From contig NZ_BAKG01000009.1 in NCBI RefSeq assembly GCF_000614065.1, positions 40,093 through 104,092 of the forward strand: a DNA stretch of 64,000 nt. The letters are read 5' to 3'. Shown here piece after piece: positions 44,397 to 54,455 of this stretch (positions within the stretch are counted from its first letter, which is position 1; the number at the start of each line of letters is the position of its first letter). Below the pieces are notes generated by a model, which was not told the DNA's origin, did not search any database, and worked only from the letters and a program-made list of their open reading frames with translations. This DNA is from Prevotella dentasini JCM 15908 (GTDB lineage Bacteria > Bacteroidota > Bacteroidia > Bacteroidales > Bacteroidaceae). The translations under genes were made by a program, and so were the position numbers.

Positions 44397-44426
44397 GATG
44401 GGCGTTGACTCTCATCAACGCCCATC
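44397..44426 (-). terminator. Hairpin after the M64 peptidase gene
   Basis: GATGGGCGTTGA and TCAACGCCCATC form a perfect 12-bp stem with a 6-nt loop, 113 bp past the stop. There is no good T run, so termination is not certain. Nothing else is seen in 44240-44539. Confidence 0.6.
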
Positions 44427-44539
44427 CGGGGAATTTGTCTTGTGCCGGCAGGCCGGCTTGCTGCCGGTCCGTGTAGGCTTTGTCTGTCTTTGGAGTCAGG
44501 CGGAGCTGTGGGAGCAGGCCGTCTGTGCCGGCATACTGA

Positions 44540-45835
44540 CTATTTGGTATAGAAGTCTATGAGCTGCACGAGGGCTTTCCGGCAGGCAGGGCAGAACTCC
44601 GGATTGGCATTGGTGCGCATGCGGCAGTCGGGGAAGGCGCGATATACTCCATGCTCGGAGTAGCCTGCCGGCTCGTAGGCTCCGACACGCCATTTGGACA
44701 TATCGGCACTGGGCTTGTCAAGGTCGGACGGCTGCGGTGTGGGCAGCGGCGTTCCCTTCTCGATGAGATTTTCCCATTTCCCGTGGAAGTTGGCGAGGGT
44801 GGTAAGGTTGGGTTCCCATGGCTCCACGTCGTGCGGATACATGGGTATCTGCTCGTTGCCGTAGGAATACTCGTCACCAAGTCCGCCGAAGGAGTGTCCG
44901 AACTCGTGCACGACGACGGGCTTGAAGTAAGAATGATGGGTCATGGAGAGATTATAGGAGTTGAGGATGCCTCCGCCACCGTATTTCTCGGTGTTTACGA
45001 GTACTATAATGTGTTCGTAAGGCGTGCCTGCCAGCCAGTTGTGAAGGTCCTTGAGGTGGAGCGTGGTCAGGTAGCGGTCGCTGTGAAAGGTATCGAAGTT
45101 GGAGTGGAGGGCGGTGTTTTTCCAGATTCCCTTTCCCGGTTCGGATGTTCCGCTTTCCTGCGACGGCGACTTCACGGCAACGACATGGAAACGCGGGCGG
45201 AGCGACTTGAACGGTTCGTGGGCGAAGAGGGCTTCCATGGCCGTCCGGCAATCAGCAAGGAAGGTCGGCATCTCTGCCTTGGTATATCCCTCGGCAATAT
45301 AGGCGATGTGTATGCAGCGTGTAGTGTCGGCAGCCTGCTGAAGGGTCTGGTAGGGCGTGGGCTTGCTGCCAATCCGGCGGATAAGAATATCGTTGGGGTC
45401 GACGGTGTGGGTTAGGGACGTCATGACGGTGCGCCGGTTGTTGTAAAGTTCGAGCGTGATGTCTACGCTGTCTTTCGGGAAAGGTACGAGAAAGACGTTC
45501 TCAAACGACCTTGTCTCGGTCTTGGCAGCATCGTAAGAGAGCCACTCCTGAAAGAGAGTGGAGAAGGAATTGCGGTAGATAACCTCGTGCGAACGGTGGT
45601 CGCGGACGATGACTTGTCCGTTACCCTCGACGGGAACTTCCGACAGCCGCTGCCGCTTTCCGTCCCATCGGGGCAGTCGGCATAGCTCGTCGACGGCTAT
45701 GAACTGCCGGCTGCGGTTGCCGGAGAAGACATAGTCGAGGCGGAGGGTGGCGTTGGTGAAATACTTGTCGAAGTCCTGCGCCTGCATGGTAAGGCCGAGG
45801 AGAAGCAGTAGGAAAGTAGTTGCAAGTTTACGCAT
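44540..45835 (-). CDS. M64-family metallopeptidase (IgA-peptidase-like), secreted
   Basis: Zinc peptidase of 431 residues with signal MRKLATTFLLLLLGLTMQA. The metal site is HEFGHSFGGLGDEY (HExxH with downstream Asp). An N-terminal beta domain (about residues 20-150) precedes it. M64 includes IgA1-cleaving enzymes, but most Bacteroidales homologues are of unknown substrate. The C-terminus has CRMRTNANPEFCPAC, a possible disulfide or metal site. The start at 45835 opens the signal peptide. Confidence 0.9.
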   Translation of the reverse strand: MRKLATTFLLLLLGLTMQAQDFDKYFTNATLRLDYVFSGNRSRQFIAVDELCRLPRWDGKRQRLSEVPVEGNGQVIVRDHRSHEVIYRNSFSTLFQEWLSYDAAKTETRSFENVFLVPFPKDSVDITLELYNNRRTVMTSLTHTVDPNDILIRRIGSKPTPYQTLQQAADTTRCIHIAYIAEGYTKAEMPTFLADCRTAMEALFAHEPFKSLRPRFHVVAVKSPSQESGTSEPGKGIWKNTALHSNFDTFHSDRYLTTLHLKDLHNWLAGTPYEHIIVLVNTEKYGGGGILNSYNLSMTHHSYFKPVVVHEFGHSFGGLGDEYSYGNEQIPMYPHDVEPWEPNLTTLANFHGKWENLIEKGTPLPTPQPSDLDKPSADMSKWRVGAYEPAGYSEHGVYRAFPDCRMRTNANPEFCPACRKALVQLIDFYTK

Positions 45836-45917
45836 TGTTTTAGATTTATTTGTTGCAAATATACGGAAAATCCTTGGAATGGACAAGAAAAAGATTTAAT
45901 AGCGATGTGCTCAGCAG

Positions 45918-46676
45918 CTATTTTACGAAGTGCGGATGCCTGTCGTCTCCGAGGCGGCTGTCGTAGGCAAAGCCTTCGTAGGAGAAGGCGGCAAGGCCGG
46001 ATGGGGAGGTGAGGCGGTTTTGAATGATGAAACGAGTCATGGCACCACGGCAACTCTTGGCATAGACGGTAACGTTCTTGAGAGTTCCGTCCGGCTGACG
46101 GACGAGGAAATGCGGCTGAATGAGCATCGTCTCACAATTGATGCGCCTCCAGTCGAAGAGGTTCTGATACTCTGCGGTGGCAAGATGCAGGAGGATGCCG
46201 TCGTCGGCATGTACGGTTTGGAGGAGGAGGTCGGTGAGCCGGGGTTTCCAGAAGGCGAACATGTTCTTTCCTCCGGCTGCTTCGGTCGTAATTTTGGCTT
46301 CCATCCGATAGGCGTGGATAAGGTCGAGAGGGCGCAGCATGCCGTAGAGGAAACTCAGAATGGTCAGGTGCTGCTGGGCGAAACCGAGGTCTTCGGCGGA
46401 GAAATTCTCGGCTTTCAGACATTTGTATGCCTGTCCGTGATAGGCGAGAATGGCAGGGCGATTGGCTGAATCGTTGAAGAAGTCCTGATAGCGCAGGAGA
46501 TTCTCAAGGGCAATTTGCGGATTGCAGTGAAGGTCGGAGGCGAGCTGTTCAGGGCTGCGCGACGACATCTCAAGGGCGAAGCGTCGGGCTTCGTCTGCAA
46601 AACGGGGAGAGGTGGCAGTCAGGCCGGGCGCGGAGAGGTCGCGCATAATCTTGGCAGAGGCAAGGAGGATGTGCAT
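45918..46676 (-). CDS. yaaA: YaaA-family peroxide stress protein
   Basis: 252-residue DUF328 protein. YaaA binds DNA and lowers intracellular iron under peroxide stress in E. coli. Recognisable parts are MHILLASAKIM, AILAYHGQAYKCL, LSFLYGMLRPLDLI, and YAKSCRGAMTRFII. The start at 46676 is the family start; ten extra codons upstream are unlikely. The LMW phosphatase gene ends 71 bp upstream on the same strand. Confidence 0.92.
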   Translation of the reverse strand: MHILLASAKIMRDLSAPGLTATSPRFADEARRFALEMSSRSPEQLASDLHCNPQIALENLLRYQDFFNDSANRPAILAYHGQAYKCLKAENFSAEDLGFAQQHLTILSFLYGMLRPLDLIHAYRMEAKITTEAAGGKNMFAFWKPRLTDLLLQTVHADDGILLHLATAEYQNLFDWRRINCETMLIQPHFLVRQPDGTLKNVTVYAKSCRGAMTRFIIQNRLTSPSGLAAFSYEGFAYDSRLGDDRHPHFVK

Positions 46677-46747
46677 ATCTGATACCCAATCCGGCTTCTC
46701 CGCCAAGGGAGGGAGCCGGAACGGTGGTGCTGTTTGTTGTTAATGAG

Positions 46748-47209
46748 CTACTCGCTTAGAAGTCCGCGACAACCGTCTTCAACGAGGTCGAGGGCAAGCT
46801 CAAAGTCTTCAGGCCCCCCATAGTAGGGGTCTGGAACTGAGGCTGCACCGGGATGGGCGGTGAAATAGTCTGCCATGCGCAGCACCTTGGCACGGGCCTC
46901 GGGCGAGGGGGCAAGGGCGGTAACGGCACGGTAGTTATCCTCGTCCATGACGATGATGCGGTCGAAGCGGCGGAAGTCCGCAGCGGCATCGAACTGACGG
47001 GCGATGTGGTCGATGTGGTAGCCGCGGCGGAGGCCGTGCTGCCGCATGCGCTTGTCGGGAAGTTGTCCGACATGCCATCCGCCCATGCCTGCGGAGTCGA
47101 TGAAGTACTGGGAGGTGAGTCCGGCATCGTCGACGAACCGCTGCATGACGGCGTGGGCGGCCGGAGACCGGCAAATGTTGCCGAGACAAATGAAAAGGAG
47201 GTTTTGCAT
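46748..47209 (-). CDS. Low-molecular-weight protein-tyrosine phosphatase
   Basis: 153 residues. The phosphate loop is CLGNICRSP (nucleophile Cys), and the general acid Asp is in VPDPYYGG. Length is normal. It may act on phosphotyrosine or arsenate-like substrates; no kinase gene is adjacent. The start at 47209 gives MQNLLFICLGN. Confidence 0.93.
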   Translation of the reverse strand: MQNLLFICLGNICRSPAAHAVMQRFVDDAGLTSQYFIDSAGMGGWHVGQLPDKRMRQHGLRRGYHIDHIARQFDAAADFRRFDRIIVMDEDNYRAVTALAPSPEARAKVLRMADYFTAHPGAASVPDPYYGGPEDFELALDLVEDGCRGLLSE

Positions 47210-47356
47210 AATGATGGTGTTGAAGGCCCTCGCCTCTGCTCCCCGTCCGTGGTGAAAGATTACCGGGAGTCCTGCCTCGACGGTGGAGGAAAGGCTGCGC
47301 CCGTATGGCAGCATGCAGGACGGAGACAGCGGAGGAAACTGAAGCGGAGAGGCCTG

Positions 47357-48172
47357 TTATTGTGCCTTGAGTATTCGTTTGGCGTTCTCGATACGTTCGG
47401 AGGTGGGGGCAGGCACGTCCTTGAGGGTGTAGGGGATACCGAGTTTCTCCCACTTGTACGTCCCGAGCGAATGGTAGGGCAGCACTTCGACCTTCTCTAT
47501 ATTATATAAGGTGTCGAGAAAACTGCGGAGATGGCGGAGGGCGGAGTCGTCGTCGGTGATGCCGGGAACAAGGACGTGGCGAACCCATACGGGCTTGCGG
47601 ATGTCGGAAAGATAGCGCGCACAGTCAAGAATATTCTCGTTCGCCCAGCCGGTGAGCGACTTGTGGGCTTCGGAATCGATGTGCTTGATGTCGAGAAGGA
47701 TGAGGTCGGTGTACTGCATCAGCTCCTCGAAAAGGCGGAAGCCGGCAGAATCGCGCCGGAAAGGCTGCGCTGCCGTGTCGAGGCAGGTGTGGATGCCCAT
47801 TTCCTTTGCCTTGCGGAAGAGCCGGATAAGCGGTTTTATCTGTAAGAGAGCCTCGCCGCCGCTGACGGTAATGCCTCCCTGCCTGCCCCAATAGCTGCGG
47901 TAGCGGACGGCCTGAGCGAGAAGCTCGTCTACGGTGCGCAGCTCGCCGCCTGTCTGTTCCCACGTGTCGGGATTGTGGCAGTACCGGCAGCGCATGGCAC
48001 AGCCTTTCAGGAAGATGACGAAGCGGATGCCGGGCCCGTCGACGGAGCCGAAAGACTCGACGGAATGGACCAGAAGAGATTCATGCCCATCGTTGTTTCC
48101 TCCTTTCGGGAAGGAGGAAAGGGGCTGTGCAGACTCGGCGGAGGGTTGCTGTTGTTGGTTGATTGGTTGCAT
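47357..48172 (-). CDS. pflA: Pyruvate formate-lyase activating enzyme
   Basis: Radical-SAM enzyme (271 residues) that makes the glycyl radical on PflB. The cluster motif is CAMRCRYCHNPDTW (CxxxCxxC). The SAM-binding GGITVSGGEALLQ follows. The start at 48172 opens MQPINQ; the first 28 residues are a Gln/Ser-rich extension with doubtful conservation. It lies 287 bp downstream of pflB on the same strand, separated by a terminator-like hairpin, so it may be partly read through. Confidence 0.94.
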   Translation of the reverse strand: MQPINQQQQPSAESAQPLSSFPKGGNNDGHESLLVHSVESFGSVDGPGIRFVIFLKGCAMRCRYCHNPDTWEQTGGELRTVDELLAQAVRYRSYWGRQGGITVSGGEALLQIKPLIRLFRKAKEMGIHTCLDTAAQPFRRDSAGFRLFEELMQYTDLILLDIKHIDSEAHKSLTGWANENILDCARYLSDIRKPVWVRHVLVPGITDDDSALRHLRSFLDTLYNIEKVEVLPYHSLGTYKWEKLGIPYTLKDVPAPTSERIENAKRILKAQ

Positions 48173-48365
48173 GATAGTGATAAAGAACCTTCCCCGAAGC
48201 CTCACAAGAAGGGGCTTGTCTCGCGGAAATCCTGTCCGAAAGGGAATCGCCGGGGCTGCAACACAACGGCAGCAGACAGGCCGGGAGGGCGGTCGCAGGA
48301 GTGGGAAGAATGAAAGGAAAGACCGGCAGGACGGGGAAAGAGTGATGAGGGCGGAGGAATAAGAC

Positions 48366-48402
48366 AGGAAAACAAGCCCCCTGCCGTCGTGGGCAAGGGG
48401 GG
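48366..48402 (-). terminator. Terminator between pflB and pflA
   Basis: On the minus strand CCCCCTTGCC pairs with GGCAGGGGG, followed by CTTGTTTTCC. It would attenuate pflA after pflB. Confidence 0.6.
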
Positions 48403-48459
48403 TGTTGCTGTCAGTTTACCCCTCCGTTGGGAGAGAGGGTGGATTCAGGGAGAGGGATA

Positions 48460-50705
48460 TTACATCTTTCCGTGTGCCTGACGGGCGATAACGTCCATCT
48501 GCTGCTCACGGGTGAGGTCGATGAACTTCACTGCGTATCCGCTGACACGGATGGTGAAGTTGGCATACTCCTCCTTCTCGGGATGCTCCATGCAGTCGAT
48601 GAGCTTGTCGACACCGAATACGTTGACGTTCAGGTGGTGTGCGCCACGGTCGAAGTAGCCGTCCATTACGCCTACGAGCGTGTTGGTGCGCTCCTCGTCG
48701 TTGTGTCCGAGCGTGTCGGGGCTGATGGTCTGAGTGTTGGAGATGCCGTCAAGCGCATACTTGTAAGGCAGCTTGGCCGTAGAGTTGAGCGAAGCCAGAA
48801 GGCCGTTCTTCTCTGCGCCGTACGACGGATTGGCACCCGGGGCGAGCGGTGCACCTGCAGGACGTCCGTCGGGCATGTTGCCGGTGTACTTGCCGTAAAC
48901 CACGTTGGAAGTGATGGTGAGGATGCTTGTCGTCGGCTCGGAGTCGCGGTAAGTGTGGTGCTTCTTCACCATGCCGATGAAGGTCTTCAGCAGCCATACT
49001 GCAATATCGTCGGCGCGGTCGTCGTCGTTGCCGTAGCGCGGGAAGTCGCCCTCGGTCTTGAACTCAACGGGGAAGCCCGTCTCGTCGCGGATAATGTTGA
49101 CCTTGGCGTACTTGATGGCACTTATGGAGTCGACAACGTGGCTGAAGCCGGCTATGCCCGTAGCGAAGGTGCGGCGCACGTCGGTGTCGATGAGTGCCAG
49201 CTCGGCTGCCTCGTAGAAATACTTGTCGTGCATGTAGTGGATAAGGTTCAGGGTGTTGACGTAAACACCAGCGAGCCATTCCATCATGTCCATGAAGCGC
49301 GGCATGAACTCGTCGTACTTCACTACGTCGCCCTCAATCGGACGGAAAGCCGGGGAGCACTGTTCGCGTGTCTTCTCGTCAATACCGCCGCTGATGGCGT
49401 AGGTGAGACACTTGGCGAGGTTGGCGCGTGCACCGAAGAACTGCATCTCCTTGCCCGTCTGCGTAGCCGAGACGCAGCAGCAGATGGAGTAGTCGTCGCC
49501 CCAGACCGGACGCATCACGTCGTCGTTCTCGTACTGGATGGAGCTTGTAATGACTGAAATCTTGGCAGCGTAACGCTTGAATCCCTCGGGCAGACGGGAG
49601 CAGTAGAGTACGGTGAGGTTAGGCTCGGGCGACGGTCCCATGTTCTCCAGTGTGTGGAGGAAGCGGAAGTCGTTCTTCGTAACCATCGAGCGGCCGTCCA
49701 TGCCCATGCCTGCCACTTCGAGCGTAGCCCATACGGGGTCGCCGGAGAAGAGCTGGTTGTAGGACGGGATGCGTGCGAACTTCACCATGCGGAACTTCAT
49801 TACCAAGTGGTCTATCAGCTCCTGTGCCCCGGCCTCGGTGAGCGTGCCTTCCTGTATGTCGCGTTGGATGTAGATGTCGAGGAAGGTGGAGATGCGGCCG
49901 ACGGACATGGCGGCACCGTTCTGCGTCTTGATGGCAGCGAGGTAGCCGAAGTAGAGCCACTGCACAGCCTCGCGTGCGTTGGATGCAGGCTGTGAAATGT
50001 CGTAGCCGTAAATCTTCGCCATCTCCTTCATCTCGTTGAGGGCCTTTATCTGCATGGAGATTTCCTCGCGCAGGCGGATGGTATAGTCGGTCATCGTGCC
50101 GTCGCCGCAGTTGCGCAGGTCCTTCTTCTTCTCCTCGATGAGGAAGTCTATTCCGTAGAGAGCCACACGGCGGTAGTCGCCCACGATTCGTCCGCGTCCG
50201 TAGGTGTCGGGCAGACCTGTGAGGATATGGTTGTGGCGGACGAGCTTCATCTCGTCGGTGTAGGCGTCGAATACTCCGTCGTTGTGCGTCTTGCAGTATT
50301 TTGTGAAGATTTCGTGCAGTTTTTCAGAGGCTGATAGCCGTAGGTCGTGCAGGCCTGCTCTGCCATCTTGATGCCGCCGTAGGGCATGAAGGCACGCTTG
50401 AGGGGCTTGTCTGTCTGGAGGCCGACCACCTTCTCAAGCTCCTTTGTACCCTCGCTGATGTAGCCCGGTCCGTAGGCGGTCATGCTGGAGACAACCTCTG
50501 TCTCCATGTCAAGCACTCCGCCCTTGGCGCGCTCCTGCTTCTGAAGCTCCTTGAGCATGCCCCAGAGCTTGTCGGTGGCATCGGTCGGACCGGTGAGGAA
50601 CGACTCGTCGCCGTCGTAGCAGGTGTAGTTGTTCTGAATAAACTCGCGTATGTTGACTTCATCAAGCCACTTGGTGCCAGTGAAGCCTCTCCATTCTTTT
50701 CTCAT
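48460..50705 (-). CDS. pflB: Formate C-acetyltransferase (pyruvate formate-lyase), frameshifted near 50328
   Basis: Glycyl-radical enzyme that splits pyruvate with CoA into acetyl-CoA and formate. Active-site Cys pair is in [14 protein letters not shown]; the C-terminal radical Gly is in [16 protein letters not shown]. The N-terminus ([10 protein letters not shown], from 50705) is in a different frame from the body. Adding one base near 50328 turns the broken GYQP/LKN into [12 protein letters not shown]. The total is about 748 residues, normal. It is probably intact in life. Frameshift cause: likely assembly indel. Confidence 0.93.
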
Positions 50706-51442
50706 GACTGTGGAAATATAAATGTGAATACTTTTTTCTGTCTGGTGTTTTGGGTAGGTGGGGCGGCATACAGGCATCGGCAACGGGAGCACGGATGCGC
50801 TGCAAGGTGGGACGGGCGTCCCGTGGGCGGTGCAGTACGGTGGCGTCCCTGCGTGCAGGGGCATCGCTGCAGTCCGTCTGCGGCCTTGTTTTTACGTATG
50901 CAAAGTTACGTGCTTTTGCCGCTTTGGGCAATACTTATTTGTAAGTAAAAAACGTTGCACATGTCCGTTTCTTTGTGCAGCTATGGTTTCTTTCTTATTT
51001 TTCAATCATTATTATTAGGTATTGCCTTGTCCGCTAAGGTCGCGTTTTGCAATGTGAAGTTTGCAAACGGAGGATTGTCTTAGGTTTCATTTCCCATATT
51101 GTTAGTATTTTTGTGATTTGGCAGCTTGTTTTCTGTTCGCGATAATTTCTGTTGTGCGGATGTTTTCTCCGCTGTCTGATTTGGTATTTCCGACGGGTAG
51201 GTAAGCCGGCTGCTGCCTGATTGGGCCGGAAGCCGTCGGCTGACGTGGCAAATGTAGGTATTTAATCTGAGGTGGCAAAGAAAATATGGAAAAATTTCAA
51301 TAATGAGACCGAGAAAAGGGACAAAAAGGCCCGTATTGCGGCATTTCCGTCTTCATTTCCCCGGCATTTGGGGGCGGAAAGCCGTTGCCGGGGGCATCGT
51401 GAAAGGAGGTGGCGCGGCGTCGTGGAGAAGGTGTCGGGACGG
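50706..51442. other. AT-richer intergenic region, no gene seen
   Basis: A pflB promoter-like CAAAGTTA (minus TAACTTTG) lies at 50901-50908, with a leader of about 190 nt. The rest (50930-51270) is less GC-rich than its surroundings and has no repeat, RNA or coding frame that I can support. Confidence 0.5.
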
Positions 51443-51512
51443 GAAAACGAAAGTGCCGTTTTCGCATGGTGAAAACGGCACTTTCGCGTGGTCAAAGCGG
51501 CACTTTCGTTTT
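51443..51512. repeat. B element
   Basis: CGAAAGTGCCGTTTTCG and GAAAACGGCACTTTCG arms pair perfectly, with a third arm AAAGCGGCACTTTCG. It starts 37 bp after the stop of the minus-strand gene at 51549. Confidence 0.85.
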
Positions 51513-51548
51513 GTCGGCAAGACTTGGCCTTTCGGGCAGCCCGGAAGG

Positions 51549-52061
51549 CTACCGGAGCTTGCGTCTCACGTCGGCGAGTGCGGCCACCCAGTCGGTATCG
51601 AGAGAGAACTGGGTAAGGTAGTCCTCGCGGTTGTAATAGGAGAGCACCAGTTCGCGGTCGGGGTCGTTGTAGAGGGGATGGTTGATGCTCGCCTCGCGGA
51701 AAATCTTCAGGACGCGTGCGCGGTCGATGGTCTGTGCGCGCTGATATTCCTTGGTGAAGAGGTTGACATAGTCGTACATGTAGTAGGCCATTGAGTCGAG
51801 CTGGTTGCTCAGGTGGGCCACCTCCGTGTTGGTGTACTGCCGCGCAGTGTCGGAGAGGGCGATGAGGGTGCGCGTCTTCAGGTACGAGATGGCATCGACC
51901 TTGAACGATGCTACCTTTCGGACGGCAGCGTCTTCACGGGTGTCGGTGGCCACCTTGTAGGCGGCGTCGTAGATTTGCTGATAGACGTGGGTGTTGGTCT
52001 GTGCCTTTGCGCCGATTGCAGCGAGGAAGGCGAGGGTGAGGAATAATACTGTTCTTTTCAT
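51549..52061 (-). CDS. Hypothetical secreted alpha-helical protein
   Basis: 170 residues with a signal peptide MKRTVLFLTLAFLAAIGAKA. The mature part is helical and polar (YQQIYDAAYKVATDTREDAA, EVAHLSNQLDSMAYYMYDYV), without recognised domain. It follows ruvC on the same strand by 81 bp. Its function is unknown; a periplasmic location is inferred from the signal. Confidence 0.7.
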   Translation of the reverse strand: MKRTVLFLTLAFLAAIGAKAQTNTHVYQQIYDAAYKVATDTREDAAVRKVASFKVDAISYLKTRTLIALSDTARQYTNTEVAHLSNQLDSMAYYMYDYVNLFTKEYQRAQTIDRARVLKIFREASINHPLYNDPDRELVLSYYNREDYLTQFSLDTDWVAALADVRRKLR

Positions 52062-52142
52062 AATTCTTGCTTGTTGGCCTGTCCGCTTCCTCCGGCAAGG
52101 AGAGATGCGGCGGCGGTTGTGGGTGATGGTGTGGGCTTTGTG

Positions 52143-52716
52143 TTATCTGATTCGTTCCTTGTTCTTGTTGGCGAAGTCCTTCCACGAGGAGAAGTGCCGG
52201 TCGGCTGGCTCGGGCCGGTTCATCTGCAGGAAGTGGCAGTAGGCGGCAGCGGTGGCGTCGGTGGCATCCATGAAGTGGGGCATCTGGTCGTCGCGGAGGC
52301 AGAGCAGCCGCTGCAGCATGCCTGCAACCTGCTCTTTCGAGCTGCGCCGTTGCCGGTTATGGCCATCTTTATCTTCAGGGGGCATACTCGTGGATGGGGA
52401 CGGAGTGGTGGATGGCGGCGGCGATGGCGACTCCTTGGGCGCGGCCGAGCTTCAGCATCGACTGGACGTTCTTGCCGAAGAAGGGGGCTTCGATGGCCAG
52501 TTCGTCGGGCAGGTACTCGTCGATGATGCCCGTAACGCGGTCGAATATCTTGCCCAGCCGCAGGTAGGCGTCCTTTTCGCGCCGCATGTCTATGACGCCC
52601 ATGACGACGAGCTGCGCCTTGCTGCCCACGACACGGAGCACCCCGTAGCCCATGACGTTCGTGCCCGGGTCTATTCCGAGGATAATCTTCGGTTCCGTTT
52701 CCGTCCTTCCGCTCAT
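52143..52716 (-). CDS. ruvC: Holliday junction resolvase RuvC (two frameshifts near 52385 and 52342)
   Basis: Endonuclease that resolves Holliday junctions. N-terminal [14 protein letters not shown] (catalytic Asp) and [20 protein letters not shown] (second Glu) lie in the first frame, starting at 52716. The frame breaks after HEYAP, continues as [11 protein letters not shown] in another, then as [10 protein letters not shown] and [12 protein letters not shown] (catalytic Asp region) in a third. Adding one C in the C run near 52385 and one near 52342 restores a 191-residue protein. All catalytic parts exist. The ATG overlaps the stop of the MBL gene. Confidence 0.9.
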
Positions 52717-53357
52717 CGGTCCATGTAGGGATTGTGTGCCAGCTCGAATCCTATGTCGGTCTTCGGGCCGTGTCCGGGATAGACTGCGGTCTCGTCGGGG
52801 AGCATGCAGAGCTGCCGCAGGGAGCTGATTATCTGGAACATGCTGCCTCCGGGGAAGTCGGTGCGCCCGATACTGCCCTTGAAGAGCGTGTCGCCCGTGA
52901 AGGCGGCGTGCTCGGACGGGCAGTGGAAGACCACCGAGCCGGGAGTGTGGCCCGGCGTGCGCAGGATGTCCATCTTGTGGCTTCCGAAGCTGACGGTCTC
53001 GCCCTCGGCAAAGTAGTGGTCTACGGCAGGGAAGTCGTAGTCGGTTTCTATCTGAAACATCTCTCTTGCCTGTGCCTTCATGTTCTCCATGAGCACGTCG
53101 TCGCCGGGTGCGGCCTCGGGTCTGAGTCCGAAGGCTTCGTATATTGTGTTGTTGCCGAAGTTGTGGTCGAGATGCCCGTGGGTGCAGAGGAGATGGACGG
53201 GACGGAGGTTCCGGGTGCGGATATAGTCGGTGACGGCGCGGCGTTCCTCCTCGTAGTAGGCACCGCAGTCGATGATGACGCACTCCGAAGTCTCGTCGGA
53301 AACCACGTAGCAGTTCTCGGAGAGCATGTTGCAGGGGAATTTCTGAATGTTGAGCAT
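52713..53357 (-). CDS. Metallo-beta-lactamase-fold hydrolase
   Basis: 214-residue glyoxalase II-like MBL protein. Metal motif [10 protein letters not shown] (HxHxDH); further ligands are in [19 protein letters not shown] and VYPGHGPKT. It probably hydrolyses thioesters such as S-lactoylglutathione analogues, but Bacteroidales mostly lack glutathione, so the substrate is open. It overlaps ruvC by 4 bp (ATGA), so the two are translationally coupled. Confidence 0.9.
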   Translation of the reverse strand: MLNIQKFPCNMLSENCYVVSDETSECVIIDCGAYYEEERRAVTDYIRTRNLRPVHLLCTHGHLDHNFGNNTIYEAFGLRPEAAPGDDVLMENMKAQAREMFQIETDYDFPAVDHYFAEGETVSFGSHKMDILRTPGHTPGSVVFHCPSEHAAFTGDTLFKGSIGRTDFPGGSMFQIISSLRQLCMLPDETAVYPGHGPKTDIGFELAHNPYMDR

Positions 53358-53693
53358 ATCTGTATGTAGTCCCTTTCCCGTCGGTCTCTCCCCGGCTTTC
53401 TGCTGCCGGGAGGGAACGCCCGGAAGGCTGCGACGGGGAGGTTCTGTCGTGCTTCCGCTCTTTCCGCGGAGCTGACGGGTACGGGTGGGGCGTTGTTTTT
53501 GGAGTTGTTTGTACTTTTTGGGGGGATGGCTGCGGCAGAGCCGCGACGTAGAGGGTGAAGGCTGCGGAGGGGCGAGGAGCTGACGGGCAAGGCGTCGGCA
53601 GTGTCTCGGAGCACAGGCTGGAGTGCAGCGACGGTGCAGGCGAGCCTCCGGTATCCGGCATCCCCTCCCTTCCGGGGGCTTGGGGAGGCTTTC
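53358..53693. other. Intergenic region with C-like element, no gene seen
   Basis: Between rsmG and the MBL gene. It contains CCCCTCCCTTCCGGGGGC and GCTTGGGGAGGC (about 53664-53692), related to the C element at 13324. No coding frame or RNA can be supported. Confidence 0.45.
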
Positions 53694-54317
53694 CTATACC
53701 GGCAGATAGACTACATGCTTCTCCCGGAACCATTCTCCGTCAAACCAGTGGCTGATGTCTTCCTGCTGAACGATGCGCCGGAAGGGGGCTGTCTCGGCCG
53801 AGAGGTCTCCTCCCTTGAGGACGATGATGCCGTTGGGAAGGGCGTTGTGTTGGTCGCGTGCGATGTTCTTGCGGACAATCTTCACGAGGTCGGGCAGCGG
53901 CATGACGGCACGCGAGACGACGAAGTCGAACTTTCCCTTCTCCTCCTCGCCGCGGAGGTGCTGCGGCAGTACGTTTTCCAGTCCGATAGCATTGGCAACC
54001 TCGGTGGCGACACGTATTTTCTTGCCTGTCCCGTCAATGAGCTTGAAGTTTGCCTCGGGGAAGAGAATGGCGAGGGGGATGCCCGGAAAACCGCCCCCTG
54101 TGCCGAAGTCGAGCACGTTGGTGCCGTCGACGAAGCGTATCATCTTCGCGATGGCGAGGGAATGGAGGATGTGCCGTTCGTAGAGATTGTCGATGTCTTT
54201 TCTGGAAATGACGTTGATTTTCGCGTTCCAGTCGCGGTAGAGCGCGTCGAGGGCCTCGAACTGGCCGCGCTGACGCTCGGTGATGTCGGGGAAGTATTGG
54301 GTGATGAGTTCTGTCAT
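53694..54317 (-). CDS. rsmG: 16S rRNA (guanine-527-N7)-methyltransferase
   Basis: 207 residues. SAM-binding motif [19 protein letters not shown]-terminal [27 protein letters not shown] and [13 protein letters not shown] are diagnostic. It methylates G527 of 16S rRNA; loss can give mild streptomycin resistance in other bacteria. It is co-directional with the MBL and ruvC genes but 336 bp away. Confidence 0.95.
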   Translation of the reverse strand: MTELITQYFPDITERQRGQFEALDALYRDWNAKINVISRKDIDNLYERHILHSLAIAKMIRFVDGTNVLDFGTGGGFPGIPLAILFPEANFKLIDGTGKKIRVATEVANAIGLENVLPQHLRGEEEKGKFDFVVSRAVMPLPDLVKIVRKNIARDQHNALPNGIIVLKGGDLSAETAPFRRIVQQEDISHWFDGEWFREKHVVYLPV

Positions 54318-54455
54318 ATTCGGGTGTTGGTTGTCGGATGGTGGGTATTTGTGAGCACTATCAGGGGCGGTGGGAGCTTTCTTTCAGATACTCCGAGGGA
54401 GCCGGAGGGGCTTTTTCAAGATGCAGGATGGGGCATGCCGGGTTGTTGTTCCTGC